Made by a program: the position numbers and the translations under genes
Source of the DNA: Pseudobdellovibrionaceae bacterium
GTDB lineage: Bacteria; Bdellovibrionota; Bdellovibrionia; Bdellovibrionales; Bdellovibrionaceae
Assembly (NCBI GenBank): GCA_022843825.1
Contig: JALHMX010000007.1
Coordinates: forward strand, 1 to 64,000
Length of the DNA: 64,000 bases
Reading direction: 5' to 3'
In this document: positions 1 through 9,120 of the stretch, in pieces
Position numbering within the stretch: the first letter of the stretch is position 1
Layout of the letters: every line of letters begins with the position of its first letter
The notes under the pieces: model-generated
What the model saw: the letters and a program-made list of their open reading frames with translations, nothing else
Database searches by the model: none
Told to the model about the DNA's origin: nothing

Positions 1-1
1 C

Positions 2-340
2 GTGGGAGTCCTTTTATTTAATGCTGGTGTAAGCGCAGTTGGCGGTAATCCTGAGCAGTTCATTGGATTAACATCTGAAATCAGTCTTCGCGTGATATCA
101 GATACCAATTTCCAAGGAAGCTTAAATATTACTCGTAAAAATTCGCAAGGAATGGAGTCGATCAATGTGCCCCTATTGATTTCATCACAAAATGCCTTTT
201 TTATTCACTGGAGAAACGATTTATTTGGATTTGACCCTGAATCTCCGATTATTAATGTCCCACCGTTTCAAATATTGCGCTCCCCACGATTCGTTGAAAA
301 ACAGACAGATCTAGTTATAATTTTAGAACCTAATTTTTAA
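2..340 (+). CDS. C-terminal part of an unrecognised protein (cut by window edge)
   Basis: An open frame enters from the left edge and stops at 338-340, leaving about 112 residues. The apparent GTG at position 2 is probably internal, so the true start lies outside the window. The visible part is a mixed, beta-rich sequence with no signal peptide, membrane segment or motif that I recognise; it ends in a hydrophobic stretch (LVIILEPNF). The next gene starts 17 bases downstream on the same strand with an AGGA-type ribosome-binding site, so the two may share a transcript with the purine/pyrimidine salvage genes that follow. Function unknown. Confidence 0.6.
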   Translation: MGVLLFNAGVSAVGGNPEQFIGLTSEISLRVISDTNFQGSLNITRKNSQGMESINVPLLISSQNAFFIHWRNDLFGFDPESPIINVPPFQILRSPRFVEKQTDLVIILEPNF

Positions 341-357
341 AGTGATAGGATACTTAT

Positions 358-1128
358 ATGAATCCAAGTGCCAGTAACCATAACTATGGGCCGCAGTTTC
401 ATCTGATTGATGACACCTTTCTCCAAACTATGCTGACGGAGTTATGCCTTGCGCGCACAACTCAACCACAAATTAATCGCCTCATCGAATTTTTATACAA
501 TGGCCTAATCATTCATACGGCAAATCAACTTTTCCCCAAAGAATATTCGACATTCAAAACGCGTATGAATGCAGATCTTCATGTAGAACTCTTTGCCAAT
601 TCAACGAAAGCCGTGTCGGTTAATTTAGCGCGTGCTGGAACTTTTCCCAGCCATATATGCTATCAGTTTTTACATTCGATACTTAAGGCTGAGAATATTC
701 GCCAAGATCATATTTTTGCGGCACGCAGCACGAACTCCCAAGAGCAAGTTACTGGCACTCAGCTTAATAGCCACAAAATTGGGGGGCAAATTGACGACTG
801 CTTTGTACTGTTTCCTGACCCCATGGGCGCCACCGGCGGCACTATTTTATCAGCTATAGATTACTACGAACGTGAAATTCCAGGCAAGCCTAAGCACTTT
901 GTGGCTCTTCACTTAATTGTGACTCCTGAATACTTAAAACGTGCCTTAGGTGCAAAGAAAAATCTTCAAATTTTTGCCTTAAGAGTCGACCGGGGCCTTT
1001 CTCCAGAACATGTTATAAAAGCAAAACCAGGGCTTTACTGGGATCAAGAAAAAGGGTTAAATGAAAAACAATACATAGTGCCAGGTGCTGGTGGCTTAGG
1101 TGAACTACTAAATAATTCATTCGTATAA
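358..1128 (+). CDS. Uracil phosphoribosyltransferase-like protein
   Basis: 256 residues, longer than the usual ~208 of Upp because of about 30 extra N-terminal residues. The PRPP-binding loop is clear (DPMGATGGT, about residues 150-160), and an upstream LARAG segment matches the RAG motif of UPRTs. The C-terminal YIVPGAG matches the start of the uracil-binding motif, but the following canonical GD-x-GD is replaced by GGLGEL. Family knowledge: Upp makes UMP from uracil and PRPP. The fold is secure; the base used is less so. It precedes hpt by 21 bases, which fits a salvage operon. Confidence 0.75.
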   Translation: MNPSASNHNYGPQFHLIDDTFLQTMLTELCLARTTQPQINRLIEFLYNGLIIHTANQLFPKEYSTFKTRMNADLHVELFANSTKAVSVNLARAGTFPSHICYQFLHSILKAENIRQDHIFAARSTNSQEQVTGTQLNSHKIGGQIDDCFVLFPDPMGATGGTILSAIDYYEREIPGKPKHFVALHLIVTPEYLKRALGAKKNLQIFALRVDRGLSPEHVIKAKPGLYWDQEKGLNEKQYIVPGAGGLGELLNNSFV

Positions 1129-1149
1129 TGAATTAAGATTGAAGGACGT

Positions 1150-1686
1150 ATGAACGCAAAGAATTTGGACCTGCAGGTGTACATCTCTGAAGAAAAAATA
1201 AAAAAAGCCGTGGAAAGAATTGGCAATGACTTAACCACCAAACTTAAAGGCAAAAAAGTAGTCGCTGTTTGCGTGCTTAAAGGTTCATTTTTATTTTATT
1301 CTGATCTCATTCGACGAATAGATACCGATATTACTTGTGAATTTTTTGGCGTTTCTAGTTATCATGGTGGCACATCCTCTTCTGGCGAGGTTAAAGTGAC
1401 ATTAGATTTATCCAGTCCTATTGAAAACCAACACGTTATCTTGGTTGAGGATATCGTTGATACTGGCTTAACCATGAATTATTTAAAAAAAGCCATAGAG
1501 TCCCGTAACCCCGCTTCACTAACGACTGTCACTTTATTAGAAAAACCGGACGCCTTAAAAGTTCCCTGCAAATTGGATTACGTAGGATTCCAAATTTCTA
1601 ATGAGTTCGTCGTAGGTTACGGCCTAGATTATCAAGGATACTATAGAAACTTGCCCTACATAGCCCAGGTACTAAACTTACAATAA
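1150..1686 (+). CDS. hpt: Hypoxanthine phosphoribosyltransferase
   Basis: 178 residues, normal for bacterial Hpt. It converts hypoxanthine (and often guanine) with PRPP to IMP/GMP in purine salvage. The PRPP motif ILVEDIVDTGLTMNYL is complete with both acidic residues. The early VCVLKGSFLF segment is the conserved PPi-binding LKG loop, and KLDYVGFQI matches the purine-binding region. A GGA ribosome-binding site (gaaggacgt) lies just before the ATG. Its last base is shared with the start of the next gene, so the two are translationally coupled. Confidence 0.92.
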   Translation: MNAKNLDLQVYISEEKIKKAVERIGNDLTTKLKGKKVVAVCVLKGSFLFYSDLIRRIDTDITCEFFGVSSYHGGTSSSGEVKVTLDLSSPIENQHVILVEDIVDTGLTMNYLKKAIESRNPASLTTVTLLEKPDALKVPCKLDYVGFQISNEFVVGYGLDYQGYYRNLPYIAQVLNLQ

Positions 1687-2492
1687 TGTCATACAATCTA
1701 AGCGCAGATGAACGTAAGCAATTGTTCGAAAAAGAGATTCCAGCTCTGACGAACACTATTGCCAGTTTTACGTTATTGGATCTAGACAAAGAGGCCGCTT
1801 ACAAAGTAAAAAAATTAGTCGCCGTAGAAGATGAACTTTCCTCCAAGCAACTTTTGAACTTAAGCTTTCGAAAGAATGTCGACTTTGTGATTCAAAACAG
1901 TGTGCAAACTTTAACTGATAAAATAAAAATCATTGGCCAACTAGATAAGGATATTAACGCCTATTACAGAGAAACTTTTTCTTTTTTTTCAAAGCCCTCA
2001 GTTCGTCATAAAATTGTTTTTGACAGCAGCATTCCCAGAAAAAGAGTAATGAACCTTGCATTTCACCGGCTGCAAATTGATATTGAAGCTAATCGCTCAG
2101 CCAATTTAAAAACAGCTATCGAAGAAATGGTGATGAATGCCCAGATCGATGCAAAAAAACTTTCTGACCCAAAATCAAACTATAAATCGAGTTTGATCTT
2201 AGAAAAATGTGATAAGCTAGTGGCCGTATCCGTTATAGATACTTATGGAACATTGGTCTATTCAAAGTTTTTAGGACAAGTTGAATCTTGCATGGATATC
2301 GGCATTTCCTCATCTATTAACCAAAATCGACAAAAGGGTGCTGGCGTAGGGTCTACGCTTATTTTTAATGCCATGGACTCCTTATACTTAGGCTGCATAC
2401 CCGGTGAAAAAACGCGCGTTTCTGCCATTATTCCCTTTGGGCTTAGCGAAAAGAATCAAGAAAAGCTTCAAAAATCTATTTTTTTGCTCTAA
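1686..2492 (+). CDS. GHKL-type ATPase-like protein (anti-sigma/kinase fold), unknown role
   Basis: 268 residues, no signal peptide or membrane segment. The second half carries weak but ordered GHKL marks: an N-box-like AIEEMVMNAQIDA (about 144-156), a VIDTYG that could be the G1 box, and GAGVGSTLIFNAM resembling the G2 box. No phosphoacceptor His domain is visible, so an RsbW-type switch kinase or a stand-alone ATPase is more likely than a sensor kinase. Start overlaps the hpt stop by one base and thyA follows after 9 bases, so it sits inside a nucleotide-metabolism operon. The assignment is inference from motifs only. Confidence 0.5.
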   Translation: MSYNLSADERKQLFEKEIPALTNTIASFTLLDLDKEAAYKVKKLVAVEDELSSKQLLNLSFRKNVDFVIQNSVQTLTDKIKIIGQLDKDINAYYRETFSFFSKPSVRHKIVFDSSIPRKRVMNLAFHRLQIDIEANRSANLKTAIEEMVMNAQIDAKKLSDPKSNYKSSLILEKCDKLVAVSVIDTYGTLVYSKFLGQVESCMDIGISSSINQNRQKGAGVGSTLIFNAMDSLYLGCIPGEKTRVSAIIPFGLSEKNQEKLQKSIFLL

Positions 2493-2501
2493 GTTTAAAG
2501 C

Positions 2502-3296
2502 ATGAAACAATATCATGACCTTCTTCAGCACGTCCTTGAGCATGGATCCGTTAAACAAGATCGCACAGGCACTGGTACCGTCAGTGTGTTTGGTTATCAA
2601 ATGCGATTTGATCTTCAAAAAGGCTTTCCGCTTTTAACCACCAAAAAATTGCACACACGTTCAATTTTTCACGAGCTGCTGTGGTTTTTAAAGGGTGAAA
2701 CTAATATTCAGTATCTTAAGGACAATAAGGTCAGTATTTGGGATGAGTGGGCAGATGAAAATGGAAATTTAGGCCCCGTTTATGGAAAACAATGGCGTTT
2801 TTGGGAGACCGCAGACGGACGAACGGTAGATCAAATTCAAAACGTTATTCACCAAATTAAAACTAATCCTGATTCTCGCCGCCACTTAGTGGTCGCTTTT
2901 AATCCCGGGGATGTTGATAAGATGGCTTTACCACCATGCCACGCTTTTTTTCAATTTTACGTGGCCGATGGAAAACTTTCTTGCCAATTATACCAAAGAA
3001 GCGCCGACATTTTCTTAGGAGTTCCTTTTAATATTGCCAGTTATGCTCTACTGGTTCACATGGTGGCTCAGGTTTGTCATTTAAAGGTTGGGGATTTTGT
3101 TCATACATTAGGTGATGCGCATATTTATTCAAACCACATGGAACAGGTAAAACTCATTTTGACCCGTCCATTTAAAGAATTACCTAGGCTCCACTTAAAT
3201 CCCGAAGTAAAAGATATTTTCAGTTTTAAGTTTGAAGACATTACCATCACTGGCTATGATCCACATCCTGCGATCAAAGCAGAGGTTGCTGTTTGA
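2502..3296 (+). CDS. thyA: Thymidylate synthase
   Basis: 264 residues, exactly the usual ThyA length. It methylates dUMP to dTMP with methylene-tetrahydrofolate, giving dihydrofolate. Visible landmarks: the phosphate-binding RTGTGT near residue 22, [12 protein letters not shown] with the catalytic Cys, the QRSAD(I)[11 protein letters not shown] substrate loop, and the C-terminal AVKAEVAV-type tail (IKAEVAV). It overlaps folA by four bases (TTGA), coupling the enzyme that makes dihydrofolate to the one that recycles it. Confidence 0.98.
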   Translation: MKQYHDLLQHVLEHGSVKQDRTGTGTVSVFGYQMRFDLQKGFPLLTTKKLHTRSIFHELLWFLKGETNIQYLKDNKVSIWDEWADENGNLGPVYGKQWRFWETADGRTVDQIQNVIHQIKTNPDSRRHLVVAFNPGDVDKMALPPCHAFFQFYVADGKLSCQLYQRSADIFLGVPFNIASYALLVHMVAQVCHLKVGDFVHTLGDAHIYSNHMEQVKLILTRPFKELPRLHLNPEVKDIFSFKFEDITITGYDPHPAIKAEVAV

Positions 3297-3820
3297 TTCT
3301 AAATCAAATTGTAGCGATCAGTGCCAATTACTCTATTGGCAAAGATAACGATATTATTTGGCGATACGCAGAAGATTTGAAGTACTTCAAAGAGACCACT
3401 TTAAATAAAATCATTATAACTGGGCGAAAAAATTTTGATTCAATTGTCAAACCCCGTGGCAGACCATTACCCCATCGTTTTCATATTGTAATTTCAAGAC
3501 AGCCGTCAGATTATCAACATGAACAAGTTTTCTTTGTGAAATCGATTGATGAAGCCTATCAGAAGGCCCAAGAACTTATCGATAAAAAACTGTATCCAGA
3601 AGATGTTTTTATTATCGGTGGGGCTGAAATTTACAGGCAGACCTTAAATCACAGCGAAAAACTTTATATTACCCGGATCAATAAAGATGCCGAGGGCGAT
3701 GTTTTTTATCCCAAAAACTTCCCGGAGCTTTTTGAGCGACAGTCTGTTCGCCAAAGCATTGATCACCCGGAGCTAAGCTATGAAGTGTGGATAAAAAAAG
3801 TGCACACCACTTTTATTTGA
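3293..3820 (+). CDS. folA: Dihydrofolate reductase
   Basis: 175 residues. It reduces dihydrofolate to tetrahydrofolate with NADPH. The start is TTG overlapping the thyA stop; GAGG lies 7 bases upstream and no in-frame ATG occurs nearby. Family marks: [28 protein letters not shown] (conserved Asp and FK), [12 protein letters not shown], and [13 protein letters not shown] (the conserved GG-x-x-IY). The Met20-loop region reads [10 protein letters not shown], lacking the usual Pro-Trp and Leu-Pro pairs, so it is somewhat divergent and might bind antifolates differently. Confidence 0.93.
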   Translation: MILNQIVAISANYSIGKDNDIIWRYAEDLKYFKETTLNKIIITGRKNFDSIVKPRGRPLPHRFHIVISRQPSDYQHEQVFFVKSIDEAYQKAQELIDKKLYPEDVFIIGGAEIYRQTLNHSEKLYITRINKDAEGDVFYPKNFPELFERQSVRQSIDHPELSYEVWIKKVHTTFI

Positions 3821-3880
3821 CTCTACCTTTAGTTAGGGTTCTCATAATACTTAACATAAAAACAAAATTGGAGGTTTATT

Positions 3881-4339
3881 ATGGTAAAAGTTCTAGTGGC
3901 AATACTGTTTACGGGTTCATTTGCAATGGCTAAAGATGCGGGCTGTGGGCTTGGAAGTATGATTATTACTCAAAACACAAAGTTAATGCAACTTTTTGCA
4001 GGAACAACTAATGCATCATTTGGCTCGCAAACTTTCGGAATAACTTTTGGTACATCTGGATGTACTTCTAAAGGTATCGTTAAAAACGATAAACAAATTC
4101 AGTACTTTGTTGAAGTTAATCAGGATGAATTGACTCGCGAAATGGCTCAAGGACATGGTGAAAAACTATCTACACTTGCTGCTCTGAATGGCTGCGCGAG
4201 TGATACTCAAATCTTAGCTTTCAATGCTAAAGCTCAATCCAGCTTTAAAACAATTGTACCTGCAGCTCAAACATCTGCTGTTGATTTTGTTAACAACATG
4301 AAGACAGCTTCAGTTGCTGATGTTTGCCACGGAGCCTAA
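3881..4339 (+). CDS. DUF3015 family exported protein
   Basis: 152 residues. Short signal peptide (MVKVLVAILFTGSFAMA) followed by AGCGLGSMI, the signature opening of the DUF3015 family, and further conserved Cys residues (TSGCTSKG, NGCASD, VCHGA) that could form periplasmic disulfides. A strong ribosome-binding site (TTGGAGG) precedes the ATG. DUF3015 has no assigned function. In this window its 3' end overlaps the Lnb-like gene by 16 bases, so the two are probably co-translated and may act together at the cell envelope. Confidence 0.85.
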   Translation: MVKVLVAILFTGSFAMAKDAGCGLGSMIITQNTKLMQLFAGTTNASFGSQTFGITFGTSGCTSKGIVKNDKQIQYFVEVNQDELTREMAQGHGEKLSTLAALNGCASDTQILAFNAKAQSSFKTIVPAAQTSAVDFVNNMKTASVADVCHGA

Positions 4340-6291
4340 CTATCCTAAAAGTATTCTGTAATCTATTATTGATTATATTTACATTAGAAGCCTCACCAGT
4401 GTGGGGCTTTTCTCATTTGCGCACTCAAAATTATATATCCCAGGCTCAAAAGTTCAAACTATGGAATGCGCCTCAATGGATTAAGCTCGGGCACTATGAA
4501 AAAGGATGGTTTTCATACAGCTCTCCATTTACAAAAGGTTTTTTTTTAAGTCCCGCGGGACATAAATCTCCAGAGCTCGAGCTACTTAAAACTATTGAAC
4601 TCTTGTTTTCTAATACGACAATTCAAACGATAGAAACCTCCAGTGAAATCACTGACACAAGTTATTTAAAGCAACATATCCAATGTCGCTACTTAGCCCG
4701 TACAAAGTGGTTAACCACGGTTTTAAATATAGACCCGCAAGACATAGTTCCTTGTCATGAGATGCAAGCTTGGAAAAAACAGCTTAATGGAAAATCAGTC
4801 GCATTAATTTTTGCAGCAGCAGATATGGGAAATGCGTCCTCAAGCTTTGGACATACTTTTTTGAAAATTATTAATCCAGAAAATGCTGCAAACAAAGACC
4901 TTATAGACTACGGTATGAATTATGCCGCCACGACTGGTGATAGCGAAGGGGTACTCTATGCTTTGAAAGGCTTACTTGGTTTTTACAATGGTCAATTCGC
5001 CATGCTGCCTTACCATCAAAAAATTCGTGAATATATAAATCTTGAAGGCCGTGACATCTGGGAATATCACCTTAATTTAACTCCAGAAGAAGTTGATTTT
5101 CTTATAGATCACTTAGTTGAAATGGAGCTGGCGCGGGCCCCTTACTATTTTTTTAGCGACAACTGTTCTTACCAAATTCTAAAAACACTAGAGGCTGTAC
5201 GTCCAGAAATTAATATCGCAGATCGTTTTAAACATTTTGTTATTCCGATTGATACTGTAAAAAAACTTCATGAGTTATCTAGCAACTATGATTTAAAAAT
5301 TATAGCTTCTGTAAAATATAAAAAATCCCTTAAAACAGATTACCTACAAAGTTACTCGCAGCTAAATATGTTACAAAAAAAAGCTGTCAGTACTGCTGTT
5401 GAAAAATTATCCGTACCTGAAGACTATGAGCTTACCCCTCAAGAGCGCGCTGAAGTTCTGGAAACAGCTATGAAGTATTATTCCGTAAGGGCCTTCCGTG
5501 ATTCTGCCAACACCTTTGAGAATGAAAAATACCAACTTTATCTGGGCCGTTCCAATTTAGGACAACAGGTTGTCACCAAGCAAACACGAAAAGAGGAACC
5601 GCCAGAGGAAAGTCACGATTCTTCTGCTTTGTACTGGGGATTTGGTTTGCGCGATCAACTTAATTTTTCCTCTTTAAAATTTCGAAATGCCTTTCATGAT
5701 ATAGAGCAAAAAGATTTTGGCACCGTAGCTTTCAGTCACAATGAAATGGGAAGTCTAGAAATACGTTATAACCAGCTTAAGCAAAGCACTAATAGCGTAG
5801 ATACTTCGCAAAGTGAATTTAAAAATCTTCAAATTCATCGCTTTACACTTTTGAATCTAGTGAATTTAAATCCTGTAACACCTTTGGACACTTATACTTC
5901 ATGGAGAGTCAGCGCAGCAGTTATGAGTGGATGGAAGCCTGATTTAGATTTGGCAGCAGGATATAGTTTTGATGTTGATATTTTTCAGCGATCACGTATC
6001 GCCTATATGTTAGCTGTTAAAAGCTCGAGTGCATTTGATCAATTTGAAAATTACAAATATTTGAATGGATTAGGGCCTAATGTCCTTTTCGTCAGTCGCC
6101 TCAGTGAAAACTGGGGATTTTCCTTAGATTTGTACTATTACTTAATCGACAAAAATGCTGATTTTTTTCGCTATAAAGCAAAGTTTAATTATACTCTCAG
6201 AAAAAACTTTGACGTACAAATTCATAGTGAAAATGGCTATGATGGAAGAAGCGAAACTCAAGCACAATTAGTGTGGAATTTTATACTTTAA
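4324..6291 (+). CDS. DUF4105 (Lnb N-terminal periplasmic domain) protein, candidate lipoprotein acyltransferase relative
   Basis: 655 residues starting at TTG inside the DUF3015 gene; no better start is in frame. A signal peptide (about 5-28, ending SPVWGFS) is followed by the DUF4105 core: SFGHTFLKI with His177 and SDNCSYQIL with Cys281, the likely catalytic pair of a permuted papain-like fold. The last third (about 420-655) is rich in alternating hydrophobic strands and ends in VWNFIL, compatible with a beta-barrel-like domain. Family knowledge: the domain is now named after Lnb, the Bacteroides lipoprotein N-acyltransferase. Whether this protein has that activity is inference. Confidence 0.75.
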   Translation: MPRSLTILKVFCNLLLIIFTLEASPVWGFSHLRTQNYISQAQKFKLWNAPQWIKLGHYEKGWFSYSSPFTKGFFLSPAGHKSPELELLKTIELLFSNTTIQTIETSSEITDTSYLKQHIQCRYLARTKWLTTVLNIDPQDIVPCHEMQAWKKQLNGKSVALIFAAADMGNASSSFGHTFLKIINPENAANKDLIDYGMNYAATTGDSEGVLYALKGLLGFYNGQFAMLPYHQKIREYINLEGRDIWEYHLNLTPEEVDFLIDHLVEMELARAPYYFFSDNCSYQILKTLEAVRPEINIADRFKHFVIPIDTVKKLHELSSNYDLKIIASVKYKKSLKTDYLQSYSQLNMLQKKAVSTAVEKLSVPEDYELTPQERAEVLETAMKYYSVRAFRDSANTFENEKYQLYLGRSNLGQQVVTKQTRKEEPPEESHDSSALYWGFGLRDQLNFSSLKFRNAFHDIEQKDFGTVAFSHNEMGSLEIRYNQLKQSTNSVDTSQSEFKNLQIHRFTLLNLVNLNPVTPLDTYTSWRVSAAVMSGWKPDLDLAAGYSFDVDIFQRSRIAYMLAVKSSSAFDQFENYKYLNGLGPNVLFVSRLSENWGFSLDLYYYLIDKNADFFRYKAKFNYTLRKNFDVQIHSENGYDGRSETQAQLVWNFIL

Positions 6292-6362
6292 GCCTGCCGC
6301 TTATTTAAACTATAAGAATATTTTTATTGGATGCCTACTGAGAACTGGCTACGCTTGATCTC

Positions 6363-7661
6363 ATGAAAAATACACTTTTTATAGCACTTCTTGTTTTTAT
6401 CTTTTCTGGCTTTTTTCAATCAGCTCAGTCTACTCAGCACAAATACTATTGGATCAAAGTTGAAGCCCATGACAAATTTCAACGCTCGTTGATTGCGAAC
6501 ACAGGAGCCGCGATTGAAATTGTAAAAGATGACTATGTTATAGCTTATGGAAGCGAAGCGAACCTTAAATCTATTCAAAGAATTGCACGAGTCATTGCCG
6601 CATCAGATATGGTCGAAGAGGCAAACTTTCATCGTCAGCAAAGTAAAAAGTGGCGCACATTAGATTTTCCCGCAGATGATTCACAATTTCATAATTACTC
6701 GGAGTTAACAGCCGCGCTTCAACAGTTAGCGCAGGATAATCCCGGATTAGTTCACCTTTCATCCATTTCGAAAACCAATGAAAACCGAGATCTTTGGGTG
6801 ATTCGTATTACTAAAGACCTTGCTATCGCAGAACAGAAACCTGCTGTTATATATATGGGAGGGCATCACGCCAGAGAACATGTATCGGTAGAAATTCCTT
6901 ATCTCTGGGCAAAATATCTGGTCGATGAATATCATAATGGAAACCAACGTGTTATAAGCCTGATCAACTCAAGAGATATTCATATCATTCCCGCTGTTAA
7001 TCCGGATGGTTTAGAATTTGATGTCTCAGGTGCTAAATATAAATTGTGGAGAAAAAATCGTCGTGCAAATGCTGATGGCACCTACGGAGTGGATCTTAAT
7101 CGCAACTACGGATATCAATGGGGAACAGGCGGATCATCATCAAAAACGACAAGTGATACTTATATGGGACCCTCACCGTTTTCTGAGTTAGAAACTCAAG
7201 CTATTAAAAACTATATCGAAACGCACACAAATATCACCATACTTTTGTCTGTTCATACATTTTCCAAACTTATTTTGTACCCCTGGGGACATTCCTATTC
7301 ACCAATCGGTGTAAATAATGATTTCCGTGTACACGAAAAAATGGCACAAACTATGTCTACATGGAATGGCTACAAGCCCCAACAGAGCTCGGATTTATAC
7401 ATAGCAAGTGGTGACACCACAGACTGGTCTTACGGAGTACACAAAATTATATCTTTTACCTTTGAGCTAGATCCTGATCCCAGCTCTGCCGGAGGCATTG
7501 GCGGAGTTTTTAATCCTAAATGTGAAGGTTTTTTCACTCCAGGTTGCGCAGGATTTTATCCAGGACAAAATATTATTCAGCCCACATTCAGCAAAAACAT
7601 AGAACCTTTCTTATATTTACTTGAGTATGCAGATAATCCTTATCGCGTCTTAAATAACTAA
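6363..7661 (+). CDS. Secreted M14 zinc carboxypeptidase
   Basis: 432 residues with a signal peptide (1-23), an inhibitory-type propeptide region to about residue 105, and a peptidase M14 domain. The zinc ligands are visible: His169 and Glu172 in GGHHARE and His298 in SVHTFSK. Substrate-binding NPDG and DLNRN motifs are present, as is the catalytic Glu368 in FTFELDP. It removes C-terminal residues from peptides outside the cytoplasm. NADP or metal cofactors other than Zn are not suggested. It is a lone + strand gene, convergent with the next; a digestive role in prey or nutrient breakdown is inference. Confidence 0.93.
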   Translation: MKNTLFIALLVFIFSGFFQSAQSTQHKYYWIKVEAHDKFQRSLIANTGAAIEIVKDDYVIAYGSEANLKSIQRIARVIAASDMVEEANFHRQQSKKWRTLDFPADDSQFHNYSELTAALQQLAQDNPGLVHLSSISKTNENRDLWVIRITKDLAIAEQKPAVIYMGGHHAREHVSVEIPYLWAKYLVDEYHNGNQRVISLINSRDIHIIPAVNPDGLEFDVSGAKYKLWRKNRRANADGTYGVDLNRNYGYQWGTGGSSSKTTSDTYMGPSPFSELETQAIKNYIETHTNITILLSVHTFSKLILYPWGHSYSPIGVNNDFRVHEKMAQTMSTWNGYKPQQSSDLYIASGDTTDWSYGVHKIISFTFELDPDPSSAGGIGGVFNPKCEGFFTPGCAGFYPGQNIIQPTFSKNIEPFLYLLEYADNPYRVLNN

Positions 7662-7664
7662 TTT

Positions 7665-8855
7665 TTATATTCCAGATATCAGAGTCTCTACGAAATTTTT
7701 TGCAGAATTGAAATAGAGACCTATTCCAAATAACACTAATGAAGCTGCAAGCTTTGAAAAAAACGGAACATCACGACCTAAATAGGATTTAGTAAACATA
7801 ATCCAAATACGCTTATGAAACTTCTTGGCCATACGAGCTTCATCCTCATTCAGTACTGATCTGGATTGGAAAGTAAAAATTGATATAGCAACAACAAGCA
7901 ATATCATTTCCAGTGGCCATGCTACAAAAATATATCCAATGAGAATCTGTAAAAACTTTAGCACGTTTAAAGGATTGCTAAACAATGCTTTGCCTTCTTC
8001 GCGTAGTAAACTGCCCGCAATTTCTTTTTTTATCTTCTTGGCTTTGTCATTGTCGCCAATAAGTTGCAGTTGTTTTAAATAGTTCTTTTGCACAATTTTC
8101 TGTGCTAGCGCAGAAGAGTCTTTCCCTAAAGCCCACATATACAAAACCTCAAGCTCCGCACCACTGATAGGAGCCAACTTCTGCGCAAAGCCTAATGATA
8201 GACGTGCCAGTTTCTCGCCATATTCACGATATCTGTCAGGATGCTTAAAAGTCCGCTTGTTAACCGTTAATGCCGCCAAATGCTTAGTGGTCAAATCCAT
8301 CGGATAACTTAGCTCATGTAAAAAATAAGATGTCCAAAAAAAATCTGTGTACCGTATCTGCTTATAAGAAGCATAAAACAGGCTGGTTGATTGCGTTAAT
8401 AACAGATCATGTAGTTTATCAAATTGAGAAGCCTGAATATTCAAATTAATTTCGTTAGCTTTTTTAATGGCCTGGCTTAGACCATAAAAATTGAGCTGCA
8501 GAAGCGCCCTTTTATTCAAGTCTAAAGACAGGTCATAATTATTTTTTAAGATCTGAATATACTTAACGACTTCGTTTGTTAAGTGATCAAAATTAAAGTG
8601 GCGTGCATCATTTTTGATATTTTGGTAGATTACGCGCTTTTCTATCTTATAAAAAATAACATCTAAGTCATTGTCATTCGGGGAAAACGATTGCTCTTGA
8701 AACTCCGATAATGCCTGCTGAGCTGCTTTATAATAGTATGATTTGCGAAGCTGAATATTTTCAGCCGACGAAACCTTTTTTGGCCATGCAAAGCTAGGAT
8801 AACTAGCTAACTGTGCTAAAGCCGCTATGACTATTAAACTGACAAATTTTATCAT
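7665..8855 (-). CDS. Exported protein with C-terminal membrane segments, unknown
   Basis: 396 residues. A signal peptide (MIKFVSLIVIAALAQ...PSFAWP) leads a long alpha-helical, Lys/Gln-rich region (about 30-300) with no recognised motif. Two hydrophobic segments follow, about 308-332 (a long GYIFVAWPLEMILLVVAI run) and 370-388 (SLVLFGIGLYFNSAKN). The layout suggests a periplasmic helical domain anchored in the inner membrane by its C-terminus. It ends 3 bases from the convergent carboxypeptidase gene. I do not recognise the family. Confidence 0.7.
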   Translation of the reverse strand: MIKFVSLIVIAALAQLASYPSFAWPKKVSSAENIQLRKSYYYKAAQQALSEFQEQSFSPNDNDLDVIFYKIEKRVIYQNIKNDARHFNFDHLTNEVVKYIQILKNNYDLSLDLNKRALLQLNFYGLSQAIKKANEINLNIQASQFDKLHDLLLTQSTSLFYASYKQIRYTDFFWTSYFLHELSYPMDLTTKHLAALTVNKRTFKHPDRYREYGEKLARLSLGFAQKLAPISGAELEVLYMWALGKDSSALAQKIVQKNYLKQLQLIGDNDKAKKIKKEIAGSLLREEGKALFSNPLNVLKFLQILIGYIFVAWPLEMILLVVAISIFTFQSRSVLNEDEARMAKKFHKRIWIMFTKSYLGRDVPFFSKLAASLVLFGIGLYFNSAKNFVETLISGI

Positions 8856-9120
8856 GCTCTAGTTATATTTCATAGACAGACTGTCACCTAATGATTCGTA
8901 ATAAGTATACTCATTTTCTTTGAAATGCTCGTTAAAGCCTGTGTTTTTTATAAGACCGTCGAAAAAAATGACACTTTTTGTTCCGAAAAATAGGGATTTC
9001 CGCAATGACGACTTCCCTTTTCGCCACCCTCTCCCGCTTCAGATAAGTCACAATTTATTAAAATCAGGCCCCGTTCCTGAATATACATTCTTAAAATAAA
9101 ATTAACTGAAAGGAAATTTC

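Noticed and set aside
3817-3848. Sigma70 promoter TTGACT / CATAAT before the DUF3015 gene
   Set aside because: Spacing is 20 bases, too long for a confident call.
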